From NCBI GenBank assembly GCA_017549025.1, contig JAFYWB010000037.1, positions 1-64,000 on the forward strand: a stretch of 64,000 bases of DNA, given 5' to 3'. The position numbers and the translations under genes were made by a program. This document shows positions 41,888 through 50,626 of this stretch, one piece after another. The notes under the pieces were generated by a model. The model saw only the letters and a program-made list of their open reading frames with translations. It was not told where the DNA came from and made no database searches. This DNA comes from Treponema sp. GTDB taxonomy: Bacteria; Spirochaetota; Spirochaetia; Treponematales; Treponemataceae. The first letter of the stretch is position 1. Each line of letters starts with the position of its first letter.

Positions 41888-43417
41888 GTGGATAATTATG
41901 CAATAGAAATGCTAGGAATAACAAAAACCTTTCCTGGCGTTGTGGCCAACGACAATGTTACCTTGTCGGTAAAGGAAAATGAGGTTCTGGCACTTTTAGG
42001 TGAGAATGGAGCGGGAAAGTCAACCCTTATGTCTATTCTCTTTGGTTCCTACGACCCTGATGCAGGTATCATCAAGATTCGGGGCAAGGAAGTTAAAATT
42101 AAGGACCCTAATGCCGCCACAGCCTTGGGAATTGGAATGGTTCACCAGCATTTTAAGTTGGTGCATAATTATACTGTTGCAGAAAACATCGTTCTTGGCA
42201 TTGAGCCCACCAAGCACAAACTTTTGGATTTAGCCACTGCAGAAAAGCGGGTGCAGGAATTATCCGAAAAATATGGTCTGAAGGTAAATCCCAAGGACAA
42301 GATTGAGGATATTACCGTTGGAATGCAGCAGCGGGTGGAAATTCTCAAAACTCTCTATCGTGATGCAGACATCATCATCTTTGACGAACCCACCGCCGTT
42401 CTCACCCCTCAGGAAATTGATGAGCTTATGGACATTATCCGCAGACTGAAGGCCGAAGGGAAGACCATCATTCTGATTACCCACAAGCTCAAAGAGATTA
42501 AGGCTGTTGCCGAACGCTGTACCGTTCTTCGCCGAGGAAAATATATTGGTACCGTTCAGGTTTCCGACGTAAGCGAGCAGCAGCTTGCAGAAATGATGGT
42601 GGGCCGTGCCGTAAAGTTTGAAATCGACAAGGAGCCCTGCAAACCAGGGGAAACTATTCTGTCCATACAGAACATTTCCGTTAAAAATTCTCGTGGACAG
42701 ATTGCCGTGAAGGATTTGTCCCTTGATGTTCGTTCTGGAGAAATTGTTGGTATTGCAGGTGTTGACGGAAACGGCCAGTCTGAGCTGATTTTTGCCATCA
42801 CTGGTATGAGTCCTTTGGTAGAAGGAAAAATCTTGTTGCAGGGAAAGGATATTTCAAATTATTCCATTCGCCAACGGGTAGAGGCGGGAATCGGCCATAT
42901 CCCAGAAGATAGACGAAAGCACGGCCTAGTTTCCGAATTCTCCGTGGCAGAAAACATCGCCTTAAAAAACTACTACAAGGCTCCTTTTACAAAGCATGGT
43001 TGTCTTTTAGATAGCCAGCAGATGAATGCTACTGCTGCCACCTTGATTCAAGACTTTGACATTCGTGCTGGAGAAGGCCCTGCCACCAAGGCTGGTAGTA
43101 TGTCTGGAGGAAACCAGCAGAAGGTTATTATTGCACGAGAAATTGAGCTTTCACCCCAGCTACTGGTGGTTGCTCAGCCTACTAGAGGCTTGGACGTTGG
43201 TGCCATTGAATACATCCGAAAGCGTATTGTAGCGGAGCGGGACAAGGGCAGGGCAATTTTGCTTATTTCATTTGAGTTGGATGAAATCATGAACCTGTGC
43301 GACCGCATTGCCACTATTTCTAAGGGCACCATTGTGGGCGTGTTCAATGCAGGTGAGGTAACGGAGCGAGAAATCGGTGTAATGATGGCTGGTTCAAAAA
43401 AGGAGGCTACTGTATGA
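41888..43417 (+). CDS. Nucleoside-type ABC importer ATPase with two ATPase domains
   Basis: The 509-residue protein has an intact N-terminal ATPase domain (GENGAGKST, ITVGMQQRVE, IIFDEPTAVLTP) and a C-terminal domain with the family's usual degenerate Walker A (GVDGNGQSE) and a good signature SMSGGNQQKV. This duplicated layout is shared with RbsA, YufO/NupO and RfuB. With the Bmp-type binding protein it points to purine nucleoside uptake, or possibly riboflavin. GTG start after AGGAGGA. Overlaps the first permease by 4 nt. Confidence 0.92.
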   Translation: MDNYAIEMLGITKTFPGVVANDNVTLSVKENEVLALLGENGAGKSTLMSILFGSYDPDAGIIKIRGKEVKIKDPNAATALGIGMVHQHFKLVHNYTVAENIVLGIEPTKHKLLDLATAEKRVQELSEKYGLKVNPKDKIEDITVGMQQRVEILKTLYRDADIIIFDEPTAVLTPQEIDELMDIIRRLKAEGKTIILITHKLKEIKAVAERCTVLRRGKYIGTVQVSDVSEQQLAEMMVGRAVKFEIDKEPCKPGETILSIQNISVKNSRGQIAVKDLSLDVRSGEIVGIAGVDGNGQSELIFAITGMSPLVEGKILLQGKDISNYSIRQRVEAGIGHIPEDRRKHGLVSEFSVAENIALKNYYKAPFTKHGCLLDSQQMNATAATLIQDFDIRAGEGPATKAGSMSGGNQQKVIIAREIELSPQLLVVAQPTRGLDVGAIEYIRKRIVAERDKGRAILLISFELDEIMNLCDRIATISKGTIVGVFNAGEVTEREIGVMMAGSKKEATV

Positions 43418-44562
43418 AATCACAAAAAAAACAGGGCAAACTGACAAATCTCTTGCTCCGCTCAGATGGAGCTGTTTCTGTGCTTGTTGTTTTGCTAGGC
43501 TTTCTCTGCGGAACGATTCTCGTGGCACTGGTGGGAAGAAATCCCTTGAACATGTACAAGGCCATCCTTCAGTCTCTTACTGGCTATAACATTGATCGTG
43601 GTGTCTGGAACATCCGCTACGTGGGAGAATGGCTTAATCTTTCCGTGCCTTACATCTTCTGTGGTTTAGCCATGGCCTTTGCCGCCCGTACTGGCTTGTT
43701 CAACATTGGTGGTGAAGGACAATACATTATGGGACTTACCATGGCTCAGGTAATCGCTCTGTTAGGGCCACAGGTGCCAGTAGTGCACTGGGTTTTGGCC
43801 ATGGTGGGAGCCATGCTGCTGGGAGCCATCTGGGGCGGTATCGTTGGATTCTTGAAGGCCCGCTACGAGGTTTCAGAGGTTGTTGCCACCATCATGCTGA
43901 ACTATGTGGCCCTGTATCTCTCTCGTATCATCATTATGGCCATTCCTGGAACAAACACCTACAAAACGGTGAATTTTCCAGAAACAGCTTCTCTGCGGGT
44001 AGAGTTCTTGTCACGCCTTACCAATGGCTCCACCTTGAACCTGGGACTTTTCCTTGCAATTGCCTCGGTAATTCTGTACTGGTTCCTGATGGAAAAAACA
44101 AACCTTGGCTTTGGCTTACGGGCCACAGGCTTTAACAAGGATGCAGCTCGTTACGGTGGGATTCCTGTGGTTACCAGCGTGGTCATTTCCATGGCGGTGG
44201 CTGGTGCCTTTGCTGGTCTTGGTGGTGGTGTAGTGGCCCTCGGCTCCTTCCGCTACGGACGAGTTTTATCTGGTATGGATAACTATGGCTTTACTGGAAT
44301 TGCTGTTGCCTTGGTAGGTAACAATACAGCGGTGGGAACTATGCTGGCGGGCCTCTTGTTTGGTCTTTTAGCTGCAGCCCAGCCCTTGATGCAGTCAAAG
44401 CAGATTCCCAAGGAAATTACCTTCATCATTCAGGGCTTGATTGTAGTCTTTATTGCCATCAGAACGGGAATCAGACTCTTCCTGCTGTGGCGACAAAAAA
44501 AGCTGCAGGAAAAAGCTCTCTTGGCGAACCAGATGACAGAAAAGGAGGCTGAAAATGAGTAG
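43414..44562 (+). CDS. Nucleoside-type ABC importer permease, first of two
   Basis: The 382-residue protein has about ten helices and the NupP/RfuC-type motifs LAMAFAARTGLFNIGGEGQ and the coupling-region GFNKDAARYGGI. It forms the channel with the shorter permease encoded next (8-nt overlap). ATGA overlap upstream shows strict stoichiometric coupling. Confidence 0.92.
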   Translation: MKSQKKQGKLTNLLLRSDGAVSVLVVLLGFLCGTILVALVGRNPLNMYKAILQSLTGYNIDRGVWNIRYVGEWLNLSVPYIFCGLAMAFAARTGLFNIGGEGQYIMGLTMAQVIALLGPQVPVVHWVLAMVGAMLLGAIWGGIVGFLKARYEVSEVVATIMLNYVALYLSRIIIMAIPGTNTYKTVNFPETASLRVEFLSRLTNGSTLNLGLFLAIASVILYWFLMEKTNLGFGLRATGFNKDAARYGGIPVVTSVVISMAVAGAFAGLGGGVVALGSFRYGRVLSGMDNYGFTGIAVALVGNNTAVGTMLAGLLFGLLAAAQPLMQSKQIPKEITFIIQGLIVVFIAIRTGIRLFLLWRQKKLQEKALLANQMTEKEAENE

Positions 44563-45460
44563 TATTCTTGGCATGATTCCATCTGTATTGATGATTGTTT
44601 CTCCCATTTTGATTACTGCCGCAGGTGGAATGATTTGTGAACGTTCTGGTGTAGTAAATATTGCGTTGGAAGGTCTGATGGTGATTGGTGCCTTCACCGC
44701 CGCCTCCGTCCATGTGCTGTTGGAAGCCACAGTGCCAGGCTCCATCTGGATTGGCTTGCTTGCAGGTGCCATTTTAGGAACAGTTTTTTCTGCCATCCAC
44801 GCCTTTGCAGCCATTTCCCTGAATGCAGACCAAACGGTATCTGGTACAGGAATCAATCTTTTGGCCAACGGTGTAACAATTTTTGCTGCCCAGATTCTTT
44901 TTTCCATGGATAGATCTGCCCCCTTCCAGAACGGCATGATGCCTGGTATTTTTGGCATTTATCCCACGGCTCTTATCGCTCTAGTGGTGATTCTTGTCAC
45001 CTGGTTTCTGCTGTATCGCTTGCCCTTTGGGCTTCGGCTTCGTGCCTGCGGTGAAAACCCAGGTGCTGCCGCCTCCGTGGGAATCAACGTAAAGGGATTG
45101 CGTTATATTGCTGTTCTGGCTTCTGGCTTTTTAGCAGGCTTGGCTGGTGGCTGCCTAGTGTTTACCCAGACAATTCAGTTTACCTCCAATACCATCAACG
45201 GGGCTGGATACATTGCTTTGGCGGCAGTTTCCTTTGGCCGTTGGCGTCCCCTGGGAATTACCGCATCCTCCCTTTTGTTTGGTGCAGCGGTAGCCTTTTC
45301 CATCTACGTGGTGAATATTCCCTTCCTTAAGAACTTGTTGCCATCGGAATTCTTTAGCCTCTTGCCCTATGTCATTACCTTGTTAGCCTTGGTAGTATTT
45401 AGCGGCAAGAACTATGCACCCTTGGCATCTGGAAAACCCTACGAAAAGGCTGGAAGTTAA
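44555..45460 (+). CDS. Nucleoside-type ABC importer permease, second of two
   Basis: The 301-residue polytopic protein has NupQ/RfuD-type motifs: GGMICERSGVVNIALEG, RACGENPGAAASVGI and SGFLAGLAGGCLVFTQTIQFTS. It is the final gene of the ABC operon. A strong independent promoter for the next gene begins 9 nt downstream. Confidence 0.92.
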   Translation: MSSILGMIPSVLMIVSPILITAAGGMICERSGVVNIALEGLMVIGAFTAASVHVLLEATVPGSIWIGLLAGAILGTVFSAIHAFAAISLNADQTVSGTGINLLANGVTIFAAQILFSMDRSAPFQNGMMPGIFGIYPTALIALVVILVTWFLLYRLPFGLRLRACGENPGAAASVGINVKGLRYIAVLASGFLAGLAGGCLVFTQTIQFTSNTINGAGYIALAAVSFGRWRPLGITASSLLFGAAVAFSIYVVNIPFLKNLLPSEFFSLLPYVITLLALVVFSGKNYAPLASGKPYEKAGS

Positions 45461-45468
45461 TTTTTTAT

Positions 45469-45497
45469 TTGACAGCTACTTTAATGTGTTGTATACT
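45469..45497 (+). promoter_or_regulatory. Near-consensus promoter of the MsmK/UgpC-type ATPase
   Basis: TTGACA (45469-45474), 17-nt spacer, TATACT (45492-45497). This is the strongest promoter match in the window apart from the leaderless ones. A leader of about 26 nt with AAGGAGG follows. Confidence 0.88.
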
Positions 45498-45529
45498 AGT
45501 TTTATAAGATAATTCTAAGGAGGCCGTAA

Positions 45530-46642
45530 ATGGCTAAAGTAGAACTGAAGGGAATTGGAAAGGTCTACGATGGAAACGTTCGTGCTGTTGACAACGCAAA
45601 CATCACCATCGAAGATCAGGAATTCGTTATTTTCGTAGGACCATCTGGTTGTGGTAAGTCCACCACCTTGCGCATGGTTGCAGGTTTGGAAGACATCAGT
45701 GAGGGAGAATTGTACATCGACCAGGAGCTGATGAACGATGTTCCACCAAAAGACCGCAACATCGCCATGGTATTCCAGAACTATGCCTTGTATCCTCACA
45801 TGACTGTATACGATAACATGGCATTCGGTCTGAAGATTCGTAAGACAGACAAGGCTGAGATTGAGCGCCGTGTAAACGAAGCTGCTCGTATCTTGGACAT
45901 CGAAAAGCTGTTGGACCGCAAGCCCAAGGCTCTTTCTGGTGGACAGCGCCAGCGTGTTGCTGTAGGACGTGCTATCGTACGTAACCCCAAGGTATTCCTT
46001 TTCGATGAGCCTTTGTCCAACTTGGATGCTAAGCTCCGTGTTCAGATGCGTGCTGAGATTTCCGATCTCCATCACCGCCTGAAGGCCACTATGATTTACG
46101 TAACCCACGACCAGGTAGAAGCCTTGACCATGGGTGACAAGATTGTTGTTATGAAGGATGGTAAGGTTCAGCAGATTGGTTCACCTCTCTACCTGTACAA
46201 CCACCCAATCAATAAATTCGTTGCTGGATTCATTGGATCACCCCCAATGAACTTCCTGTCTGTTAAGATTGTAGAGAAGGGCGGCAAGATTCTTGCTGAC
46301 GAGGGAACCTTCGAGGTTGTTCCTACTCCTGAGCAGGCAGAAAGACTTAAGGCTTATGTTGGAAAGGAAGTATTCTTCGGAATTCGTCCTGAAGACATGC
46401 AGTACACCAAGGAAGCTGCTGCCAGCAACAATATGCAGATGAAGGTTTCTATCATCGAGCCTCTGGGAGCAGAAACTCACCTGTACTTGGCTACAAAGAA
46501 CCAGCAGGTTATCGCTCGCACAGAGCCCGACAACACCTTCCGCATTGGAGATACAGCTAACTTTATCCCCAATATGGAGAAGGGTAAGTTCTTTGACAAA
46601 GAAACTGAGTTGAACATCTGTGAAGATGTAAAGACTGAGTAG
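45530..46642 (+). CDS. ugpC: Stand-alone ABC ATPase of the MalK/UgpC/MsmK type
   Basis: The 370-residue protein has Walker A GPSGCGKST, LSGGQRQRVAVGRA, Walker B VFLFDEPLSNLDAKLR and a C-terminal TOBE/regulatory domain (FGIRPEDM). No permease or binding protein is adjacent. MsmK-type ATPases often serve several sugar importers, and the isolated location, near-consensus promoter and own terminator fit this shared role. The exact sugars are unknown. Codon use looks optimised for high expression. Confidence 0.88.
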   Translation: MAKVELKGIGKVYDGNVRAVDNANITIEDQEFVIFVGPSGCGKSTTLRMVAGLEDISEGELYIDQELMNDVPPKDRNIAMVFQNYALYPHMTVYDNMAFGLKIRKTDKAEIERRVNEAARILDIEKLLDRKPKALSGGQRQRVAVGRAIVRNPKVFLFDEPLSNLDAKLRVQMRAEISDLHHRLKATMIYVTHDQVEALTMGDKIVVMKDGKVQQIGSPLYLYNHPINKFVAGFIGSPPMNFLSVKIVEKGGKILADEGTFEVVPTPEQAERLKAYVGKEVFFGIRPEDMQYTKEAAASNNMQMKVSIIEPLGAETHLYLATKNQQVIARTEPDNTFRIGDTANFIPNMEKGKFFDKETELNICEDVKTE

Positions 46643-46663
46643 TTTTTATTCTTGTTTGAAAAG

Positions 46664-46705
46664 ATGCCGAATGAAGGGTTTTCCTAGATTTCGGCATTTT
46701 TATTT
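46664..46705 (+). terminator. Rho-independent terminator after the MsmK/UgpC-type gene
   Basis: ATGCCGAA (46664-46671) and TTCGGCAT (46690-46697) form an 8-bp stem with an 18-nt loop, followed by TTTTTATTTT. Confidence 0.85.
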
Positions 46706-46765
46706 TAAACGGAAGTTGCTTATAAAATTGGTGATTTTGGATATTTCCTTTGTTTTATCCCCCGC

Positions 46766-46794
46766 TTGACTAGCTGTAAGCAAAAATCTATTAT
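46766..46794 (+). promoter_or_regulatory. pcnB promoter, near-leaderless
   Basis: TTGACT (46766-46771), 17-nt spacer, TATTAT (46789-46794). The GTG start codon is 9 nt further on, giving a leader of 2-3 nt at most. No Shine-Dalgarno is present. Confidence 0.72.
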
Positions 46795-46803
46795 ATACAA
46801 ACT

Positions 46804-48096
46804 GTGTTGTTTCGATATTCTGCTGATGCAAAGGGCCGTCCAGTCAAAAAGGCCATTATTTATACAAAAGATGAACATTCTATTTCTCCTCAGAAGATTG
46901 ATCCCGACGCTCTTTTTATAGTCAAGCAACTTCATAGCCATGGATATGATGCCTATATTGTTGGTGGGGCGGTACGAGACCTGTTAGTTCAGAAGGAACC
47001 CAAGGATTTTGATATTGTTACTGACGCAACGCCTTCAAAGATAAAGAAGATTTTTAGGAATTCTAGAATTATTGGTAGAAGATTTCGCCTTGTTCATGTT
47101 TTCTTTGGTCCAAAGATTTTTGAGGTAAGCACCTTCCGTTCCATTTCTGACGGTTCTGTAGGTAATAGCTTTGGTACCATGGATGAGGATGCCCTTCGTC
47201 GTGATTTTACCCTAAATGCTCTGTATTACGATCCATTGAAGGAACAGGTTATTGATTATGTTGGTGGATTGAAGGATATTCAGAAGCGAATTATTCGACC
47301 AGTAATTCCCTTGGATAGGATTTTTGAAGAGGATCCTGTTCGTATGCTTCGGGCGGTAAAGTATGCGGCCACTACTGGTTGTACCATGCCCCGTAGCTTA
47401 AAGCGAAAGATTTGTAAGTCTGCCCATCTGCTTTCTCCTGTGTCTCCCTCTCGGTTGACTGAGGAGTTGATGAAGATTATCAATAGTGGTCATGCCTACG
47501 ACATCATTCGAGCTGCTATGGAGGTTGACCTGTTTATGCATCTTCAGCCTGCCGCCACTGCCATGATGTATGCCAATAGTGAGTTTAAGTCCAGTTATTT
47601 CAAGCATTTGCAGGAGCTCGATGCCTTCCATGCTAGTAATCCAACGGCACGGTTAGGGCTGCGGCTTTCATATCTTATCTATGATTTTACCGCGGGACTA
47701 ACCGATTGGCAGGCTGAGGTGGATCAAAAGTCTGCCACTGCTGAACTGTATAGTAGAACCTGGGCTCAGTGTAGGAATTTTGTTCTTCCTATGAATCCGC
47801 AGCGAACGGAGTTGGAATTTGCCATTAGAACCGTATTGCGTCAGCTGGGGGTTTCTGTGCACATTCCAAAACGAGCCTTTTCTTCCTGTAAGTCAAATGT
47901 TGCTGGGGAAAATCATGAGCAGGGAATTGTAGGTGCAGTTAAAAATGCTGCCAATCACAATAAAAAATCCCACGATCACACTCACGAGCATCATCATAAT
48001 CGTGACAAGCTTGATGCTGCCGTTAGCAGGAGACGTCATTCTGGTAGACGGCGGAGCAAGAGTGGAGTGTCTGCAGCTATTTCCACCGGAAATTAA
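46804..48096 (+). CDS. pcnB: Poly(A) polymerase / CCA-type nucleotidyltransferase, PcnB-like
   Basis: The 430-residue class II nucleotidyltransferase has AYIVGGAVRDLLV, KDFDIVTDATPSKIKKIF, RRFRLVHVFFG and RRDFTLNALYYDP, all typical. The order and KNSRIIGRRFR-type segment match poly(A) polymerase better than CCA enzyme, but the function may be shared. The C-terminal tail has a histidine cluster HDHTHEHHHN and then an arginine-rich stretch RRRHSGRRRSKSG. The latter could bind RNA. GTG start. The convergent P-loop/Asp23 gene begins 14 nt beyond its stop. Confidence 0.85.
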   Translation: MLFRYSADAKGRPVKKAIIYTKDEHSISPQKIDPDALFIVKQLHSHGYDAYIVGGAVRDLLVQKEPKDFDIVTDATPSKIKKIFRNSRIIGRRFRLVHVFFGPKIFEVSTFRSISDGSVGNSFGTMDEDALRRDFTLNALYYDPLKEQVIDYVGGLKDIQKRIIRPVIPLDRIFEEDPVRMLRAVKYAATTGCTMPRSLKRKICKSAHLLSPVSPSRLTEELMKIINSGHAYDIIRAAMEVDLFMHLQPAATAMMYANSEFKSSYFKHLQELDAFHASNPTARLGLRLSYLIYDFTAGLTDWQAEVDQKSATAELYSRTWAQCRNFVLPMNPQRTELEFAIRTVLRQLGVSVHIPKRAFSSCKSNVAGENHEQGIVGAVKNAANHNKKSHDHTHEHHHNRDKLDAAVSRRRHSGRRRSKSGVSAAISTGN

Positions 48097-48110
48097 AATC
48101 CAAAGTAAAA

Positions 48111-48995
48111 CTATTTTCTCTTGATGTTGTCTGTTTGAGTAATCTTATCGATGATGATGCTCACTTCCTCAATCAAAATACCAGTGTATTTTTCGATATT
48201 GGTGATGATATAGGACTGAAGATTATGGATGGTACCAGTAAGCTGGGTTCCAAAGGGAATGTCGATGGTAACAACCAGTCGGTAGCCACGGGCATCAGTC
48301 TTTATCTGGAGCTTTTTTACTCGAATTTGGGGATCGTGTTCAGCAACACAGTGCATGACCATCTGGGTAATGGCAGCCTCGGAAATTTCTATGCGCCCCT
48401 TCTTGGAAAATTCTGGTCGTACCACAGATTTTTCTGAAACCTGGGATTTCTTGTCCTTTTCGTTGGTGATGGTCAGTCCCTTGAAAAAAATTTTCACCTT
48501 ATTGTAAAAGATTTTTGGATAATCCCGCTTAATTTCGATGGAGGGAACGGGAATTACGTGCTTCCCTTCTACCAAACGTGAACGCTGGGCAATTTCTATA
48601 TCCTCTTGACTGGCTACATCGGTAATATCTATGATTTTTGATGGAGCGGGAAGCTGCAATCTGATGGCAATCTTTTGAACCATCTTTTCAGAGGTACCCA
48701 AAAGAAGGATTTTCTTGATGTGGTTCTTTTGCAGGGCCTTTGCCACATGATCTCGGTGTTCTTTGTCGTCAAAAAGGGCAACTCGCACTGCACCCATGTA
48801 GGTTTTTTCCCGCTTGGCTGTTTGCCCCGCAACTATCTTATCATTCTGAATCAACAGTCCGTCATCAATGATTGCATCAATACCATATTTTTCTGCCACC
48901 AGCTTTGCACGGAAGCTTTTTCCTGTACCACTGGGACCAACCAAAGCGAAAACTGTTATACCTTTGAACGCAAGAAGAATGTCAGAAAATTTCAT
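48111..48995 (-). CDS. P-loop NTPase fused to an Asp23/Gls24-like domain
   Basis: The 294-residue protein has an N-terminal P-loop (VGPSGTGKSFRAK, about 20-32) with a following kinase-like core (DDGLLI, ILLLGTSEKM) and no membrane helix. The last 90 residues resemble Asp23/Gls24 (DUF322): GRIEISEAAITQMVMHCVAEH and ITNIEKYTGILIEEVSIII. Asp23 proteins are envelope-stress associated in Firmicutes. The role of the fusion is unknown. It starts 4 nt after the RluA-like stop without a Shine-Dalgarno, so it is translationally coupled. Confidence 0.72.
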   Translation of the reverse strand: MKFSDILLAFKGITVFALVGPSGTGKSFRAKLVAEKYGIDAIIDDGLLIQNDKIVAGQTAKREKTYMGAVRVALFDDKEHRDHVAKALQKNHIKKILLLGTSEKMVQKIAIRLQLPAPSKIIDITDVASQEDIEIAQRSRLVEGKHVIPVPSIEIKRDYPKIFYNKVKIFFKGLTITNEKDKKSQVSEKSVVRPEFSKKGRIEISEAAITQMVMHCVAEHDPQIRVKKLQIKTDARGYRLVVTIDIPFGTQLTGTIHNLQSYIITNIEKYTGILIEEVSIIIDKITQTDNIKRK

Positions 48996-48999
48996 GAGT

Positions 49000-50067
49000 T
49001 TATATAATATATCCGTTTAGCTCCATTTCTGGCAAGTGTGTAGCAAGCATATTTCTGAAATTTTCAGAAAGTGGCGCTTGTACAAAGGAGGGAAGCTGCA
49101 ATGGATTTTCTGGGGGAAAGCTCATTTTCCAGGCATGAAGAAAAAAATCCGGCTTCCCATGGCCCTGTGTCTGAGATGACCTTCCTCCTGTTTTGTGCTT
49201 GGTATTGCTACTGGTGATTGCGTGGCCTCCATAAGCGGTATCTCCCAAAAGAGGAAAGCCATGATGGCTGCAATGAAGTCTGATTTGATGGGTTCTTCCA
49301 GTGGAAATTTCCAGATGGAGCAGGGTGACAGGCTTACCGAAATAGCTGCCCCAGGCTAGAGGACGGGCTATGGTATGGGCCTTTTTTCCTTGGCTACTGA
49401 TGTGGGACTGGACAAAGCCTTGAGGATTATGCTGGCTTTGACGTGCAATTTCTTCTTGCCACAGCTGCTCCTTTTGTACATTTCCCTCCACCAGGGCAAG
49501 GTATTCTTTGCAAATGGAATGCTCCTGCATGGCTTGAGAAAACCACTGGGCTCCCAAAAGACTTTGGGAAAAGACTAGGACTCCAGTGGTTTTTCGATCC
49601 AGTCGGTGCAGGGGACCTGGGCGAAAGGAAAGGGAGGCGGGGATTCCTTTTTCTTGCTGCATCTGGAGGTATTCCTGACAGATGATTTTATCCAGAGACA
49701 GGGAAATGTTCTTGCCTCCTTGAACAGGCAGGTCGTAGGGCTTGTTGATGATTCTGACATGCTGATTTAAGAATAAATCTGGGCCAAGAGAAGGCAGCTG
49801 TTGAAGGGCAGGCTGCTGTTGTGGTTGTTGAGGCTGAGCTGATGAGGAATTTGAATCAGAGTTCAGCAGAAAGGCTGCAATGTTGATGATGTCTCCAGCA
49901 ACAATCTTTGATTCAGGACTTGTTTTTCCCTTGTTTTTCCGAACTAGCCCCTTACGAAAATATTTATAAATCATGCCTAAGCTGTGGTCAGGCATAAGTC
50001 TTCGGACAATTTTATCTATGCGGCGGCCAGCATCATTTTCGTCAGCAGTAAAATCCAAGAAATCCAT
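49000..50067 (-). CDS. RluA/RluC-family pseudouridine synthase with Q-rich linker
   Basis: The 355-residue enzyme has an N-terminal S4 domain (AGRRIDKIVRRLM), then a low-complexity linker SSAQPQQPQQQPALQQ (about residues 75-92), then the catalytic core with HRLDRKTTGVLVFSQ and STGRTHQIRLHCSHHGF. It is the third RluA-family protein in the window, so individual rRNA targets cannot be assigned. TACAAT lies 6 nt before the ATG (50074-50079) with a poor -35 and no ribosome-binding site, so it may be leaderless. It is co-transcribed with the P-loop/Asp23 gene. Confidence 0.85.
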   Translation of the reverse strand: MDFLDFTADENDAGRRIDKIVRRLMPDHSLGMIYKYFRKGLVRKNKGKTSPESKIVAGDIINIAAFLLNSDSNSSSAQPQQPQQQPALQQLPSLGPDLFLNQHVRIINKPYDLPVQGGKNISLSLDKIICQEYLQMQQEKGIPASLSFRPGPLHRLDRKTTGVLVFSQSLLGAQWFSQAMQEHSICKEYLALVEGNVQKEQLWQEEIARQSQHNPQGFVQSHISSQGKKAHTIARPLAWGSYFGKPVTLLHLEISTGRTHQIRLHCSHHGFPLLGDTAYGGHAITSSNTKHKTGGRSSQTQGHGKPDFFLHAWKMSFPPENPLQLPSFVQAPLSENFRNMLATHLPEMELNGYII

Positions 50068-50103
50068 TTTTGTATTGTATAAAAAAATTGGTGGTGAATC
50101 TAC

Positions 50104-50131
50104 TAGACAAAAATCATCTTAGCAGTAAAAT
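50104..50131 (+). promoter_or_regulatory. Promoter of the DUF212 gene, leaderless
   Basis: TAGACA (50104-50109), 16-nt spacer, TAAAAT (50126-50131). The in-frame ATG at 50141 is 9 nt past the -10; the ATG at 50135 lies only 3 nt past it. No Shine-Dalgarno. The divergent rluA-like promoter elements lie within the same 70 nt. Confidence 0.6.
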
Positions 50132-50140
50132 AGAATGGAT

Positions 50141-50620
50141 ATGATTTCCTCTACCTTCAGACAATTGCAGTCACTTTTTAGTAATCCTGTCTTTCTCGCC
50201 TGTATTTTTAGTTGGTTCTCGGCCCAATTTATTAAGACAGTGATTAAGCTTTTGGGTGGCAATGTGTCTAGTGTAAAGGAATTGTTGGAGCTGCTGTTGT
50301 GGCGTACTGGCGGAATGCCTTCTAGCCACTCATCCTTGGTCTGCACATTAAGTACTACTATTGGATTTCGCTCTGGCATTAATTCAGATATTTTTATTCT
50401 CGCCTTGTGCTTTGCCCTTGTTACTATTCGTGATGCTGTGGGAGTTCGTCGTGCCAGCGGTATTCAGGCACGAGTTTTGAACGAGATTGGACGGAGCTTG
50501 GAGGACAAGGATATTCTCAAGTTCAAGCCGATTAAAGAGATTCAAGGTCATAAGCCTGCTGAGGTTTTCGTGGGGTGCTTTTGGGGAATAGCCATAGGGA
50601 TTGCTTTCTCCGTACTATAA
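50141..50620 (+). CDS. DUF212/PAP2-type divergent membrane phosphatase
   Basis: The 159-residue protein has about four hydrophobic helices and the divergent-PAP2 (DUF212, YuiD-like) motif GGMPSSHSSLVCTLS, then VRDAVGVRRASG (here IRDAVGVRRASG) and GHKPAEVFVG. It probably works on phospholipid or isoprenoid phosphates in the inner membrane. I choose the ATG at 50141 because the alternative at 50135 would overlap the promoter. The Rnf-leading gene begins 6 nt after its stop, which overlaps a TATAAT. Confidence 0.78.
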   Translation: MISSTFRQLQSLFSNPVFLACIFSWFSAQFIKTVIKLLGGNVSSVKELLELLLWRTGGMPSSHSSLVCTLSTTIGFRSGINSDIFILALCFALVTIRDAVGVRRASGIQARVLNEIGRSLEDKDILKFKPIKEIQGHKPAEVFVGCFWGIAIGIAFSVL

Positions 50621-50626
50621 TCTACC

